Source of the DNA: Verrucomicrobia bacterium UBA1211
Lineage (GTDB): Bacteria; Verrucomicrobiota; Kiritimatiellia; RFP12; UBA1067
Assembly (NCBI GenBank): GCA_002309585.1
Contig: DBXN01000038.1
Coordinates: 7,201-38,138 of the forward strand
Length of the DNA: 30,938 nucleotides
Reading direction: 5' to 3'
The notes under the pieces are model-generated. The model saw only the letters and a program-made list of their open reading frames with translations. It did not search any database and was not told where the DNA came from. Every line of letters starts with the position of its first letter. The first letter of the stretch is position 1. Shown here in pieces: positions 30,601 through 30,938 of the stretch. The position numbers and the translations under genes were made by a program.

Positions 30601-30938
30601 GTCGTGGCGGCGGTGGCGGCGAACGCGAAAATCGGCATCGACATCGAGGCGTTGGGGCGGAATCTGACCGATGAGTTCACTCAAGGGGTCTTCATGCCGG
30701 AAGAGCTGGAGCTTGCCGCGAACAGCGGTGAGGGACCGACGGCGCTTCTCCGTTTCTGGTGCGCGAAGGAGGCGATCTCCAAAGCGCTCGGGACCGGCAT
30801 CCGTTACAGCCCGCGCGATCTGCTGATCACCGCCTATTCGCCGGTCACGGGACAGCTGGACATCGAGTTGATCGGGCAGTGGCTGGCGCCGTTCAAGCAG
30901 CTGAAGGGCCGCAAGAATCTGGTCTACACCTCCATCTT
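27694..30938 (+). CDS. Megasynthase-like protein: KS-AT linker, AT-like, DH-like and phosphopantetheinyl transferase domains (partial, right edge)
   Basis: GTG 27694 overlaps the ketosynthase-like stop (GTGA), with GGAGG six bases upstream; the frame stays open for 1081 codons to the window edge. Residues 1-107 look like a KS-AT linker (SLEDVAYTCACTARRR). AT-like, about 108-420: AFLFPGSN replaces FPGQGS, the GHSxGE nucleophile motif is GFGGGD (206-211; Gly208 for Ser) and the AFHS motif is PFNT (Asn320 for His). DH-like double hot-dog, about 540-830: YPFMRDFAI has Phe556 where His is expected; LFQGGSLQI and WPTLLD (Asp743) remain. Phosphopantetheinyl transferase, about 895 onward, looks intact: SIAHT, GIDIE (Asp983, Glu985), MPEE (Glu1004) and FWCAKEAISKALGTG (Trp1022, Lys1025, Glu1026, Lys1030). 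No carrier-protein DSL motif or reductase is seen. It probably belongs to a polyketide or special-lipid synthase. Confidence 0.88.
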   Translation, partial: MTSPRHLYDLFDSELCLVGAADNAALIQEVRRVIRFLEHAPDVSLEDVAYTCACTARRRPAVLAVVATSTQDLLARLQIALKKLEEEAPRIRDKSGTYYFRERLCPRGRVAFLFPGSNTFYPDLLRDLCLAFSCCRQTFDEWVEAMSVGPFAPADFVFPPSACYRKAVSSDSSEVFAQSLVGVHAANLSIYRLFDQLGIAPDGLAGFGGGDFAALAVAGVYGEQTRNKRVLFMREGFQMLNRLASREDFPSCRLIVTLDAPADLIEGLQARFPGRLVIALYASTRQLTLALSYDILDEVVRTLAEAGVKTVHLPAVRPFNTPWCAKGLPSIRQFLTHWIRHVPKIPIYSCATGERLPASIKSILRLTVDQWTAPIQFTTTIKKMYDDGFRVFVELGARGNMTNAVTEILKTVPHQAVAVNRIHRSGLLQLNHALGMLAAQGVALDATVLHQHRRRNTLNFDKPMSAIRQSDKELRLNANLPTFTLFAPSNEFVTASQQAGAADRKPLQDGSGQRRLNFGADFPLLANAAIVEEQPGIMLEVAKTLTLEDYPFMRDFAIGSSQLSYAMPHMKGLTLLSLISGLEMMCETARRLSPRLRVVRVDNLRSQRWVGFQHGSLRVNLRAERVPWSDPAFSAVRVQLRDDTPNSAYTWPIMEAVVLLAADVPKAPDPMHPVPLANPRPVNWSTRDIYPDRLFQGGSLQIVRHVDLWSDGGIDFEVEVPCREHAVRSTHFPLFSIWPTLLDGIVSCFSLWRSHEKFAGAVSIPFRSRRITFYTNHFTEGARLRGYLRLFSVTPRSHVADIQVSDGDGRLLLEIKGWEELCERVPPEYQQYILQPSEKFITQPLPLELIGNPQTPVAASMAMDIPIPIFEHNQELWLKSLAYVLLSPTEREEWFEMQGSTARRVEWLFGRAVAKESVRRFLKRYHHAHWTSADIPIWADDSGKPHPLGMWKEHSPVNLDLSIAHTSKLVVAAVAANAKIGIDIEALGRNLTDEFTQGVFMPEELELAANSGEGPTALLRFWCAKEAISKALGTGIRYSPRDLLITAYSPVTGQLDIELIGQWLAPFKQLKGRKNLVYTSI

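Noticed and set aside
27694..30938. Frameshift or pseudogene explanation for the large partial frame
   Set aside because: All 1081 codons read through without a stop and domain motifs stay in one frame in the expected order; only catalytic positions differ.

Overview
The window is about 31 kb of GC-rich, densely coded bacterial chromosome. Several things suggest a host-associated or anaerobic member of the PVC group, most likely Verrucomicrobiota/Kiritimatiellota: very large secreted proteins built of Calx-beta, Ig-like and 'verrucomicrobial' beta modules, a GH92 glycosidase with a lyase-type beta-sandwich in front, a Bacteroides/PVC-type long phosphomannose isomerase, and a small lipoprotein with a PWAxPAxWEG motif. 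This assignment is inferred from protein style; there is no rRNA or marker gene here.

Layout: (1) 1-1580: the end of a probable sodium:solute symporter, converging on purD (minus strand). (2) 1580-12590: an AT-rich gap with tandem promoters and an unusually structured leader RNA, then a cysteine-rich secreted protein, a strong terminator, a parvulin-type lipoprotein foldase, and two giant secreted proteins (1318 and 1439 aa). The first giant carries two thioredoxin-like folds, and both share a C-terminal module. A perfect hairpin terminator closes the unit. (3) 12590-14301: a non-coding stretch with small repeats, then a membrane-anchored coiled-coil protein overlapping a 60-aa lipoprotein, then a terminator. 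(4) 14318-15610: a zinc-motif-less ROK kinase with an extra C-terminal domain. (5) 15646-19273: purM, an LptF/LptG-type permease and folC in one tight run. (6) 19348-25277: a mannose-scavenging unit (GH92, then phosphomannose isomerase overlapping by ATGA, then a G-rich 9-bp minisatellite, then a PI-PLC/GDPD-like exoenzyme). (7) 25369-30938 (edge): panB followed by a type-I polyketide/lipid-synthase-like pair. That pair is a KS-like protein and, overlapping it by GTGA, a KS-AT-linker/AT-like/DH-like/phosphopantetheinyl transferase protein that runs off the window.

The genes suggest three themes. The first is an extracytoplasmic assembly unit: disulfide-rich protein, foldase and thioredoxin-domain giants. 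The second is mannose release and entry into glycolysis (GH92, ROK kinase, isomerase). The third, and the strongest candidate for something new, is the last locus. There the KS-like, AT-like and DH-like domains have all lost canonical catalytic residues, while the phosphopantetheinyl transferase looks intact and is co-transcribed with a pantothenate-biosynthesis gene. The second candidate is the leader RNA at 1969-2109, which includes a hairpin with two tandem sheared-GA motifs.
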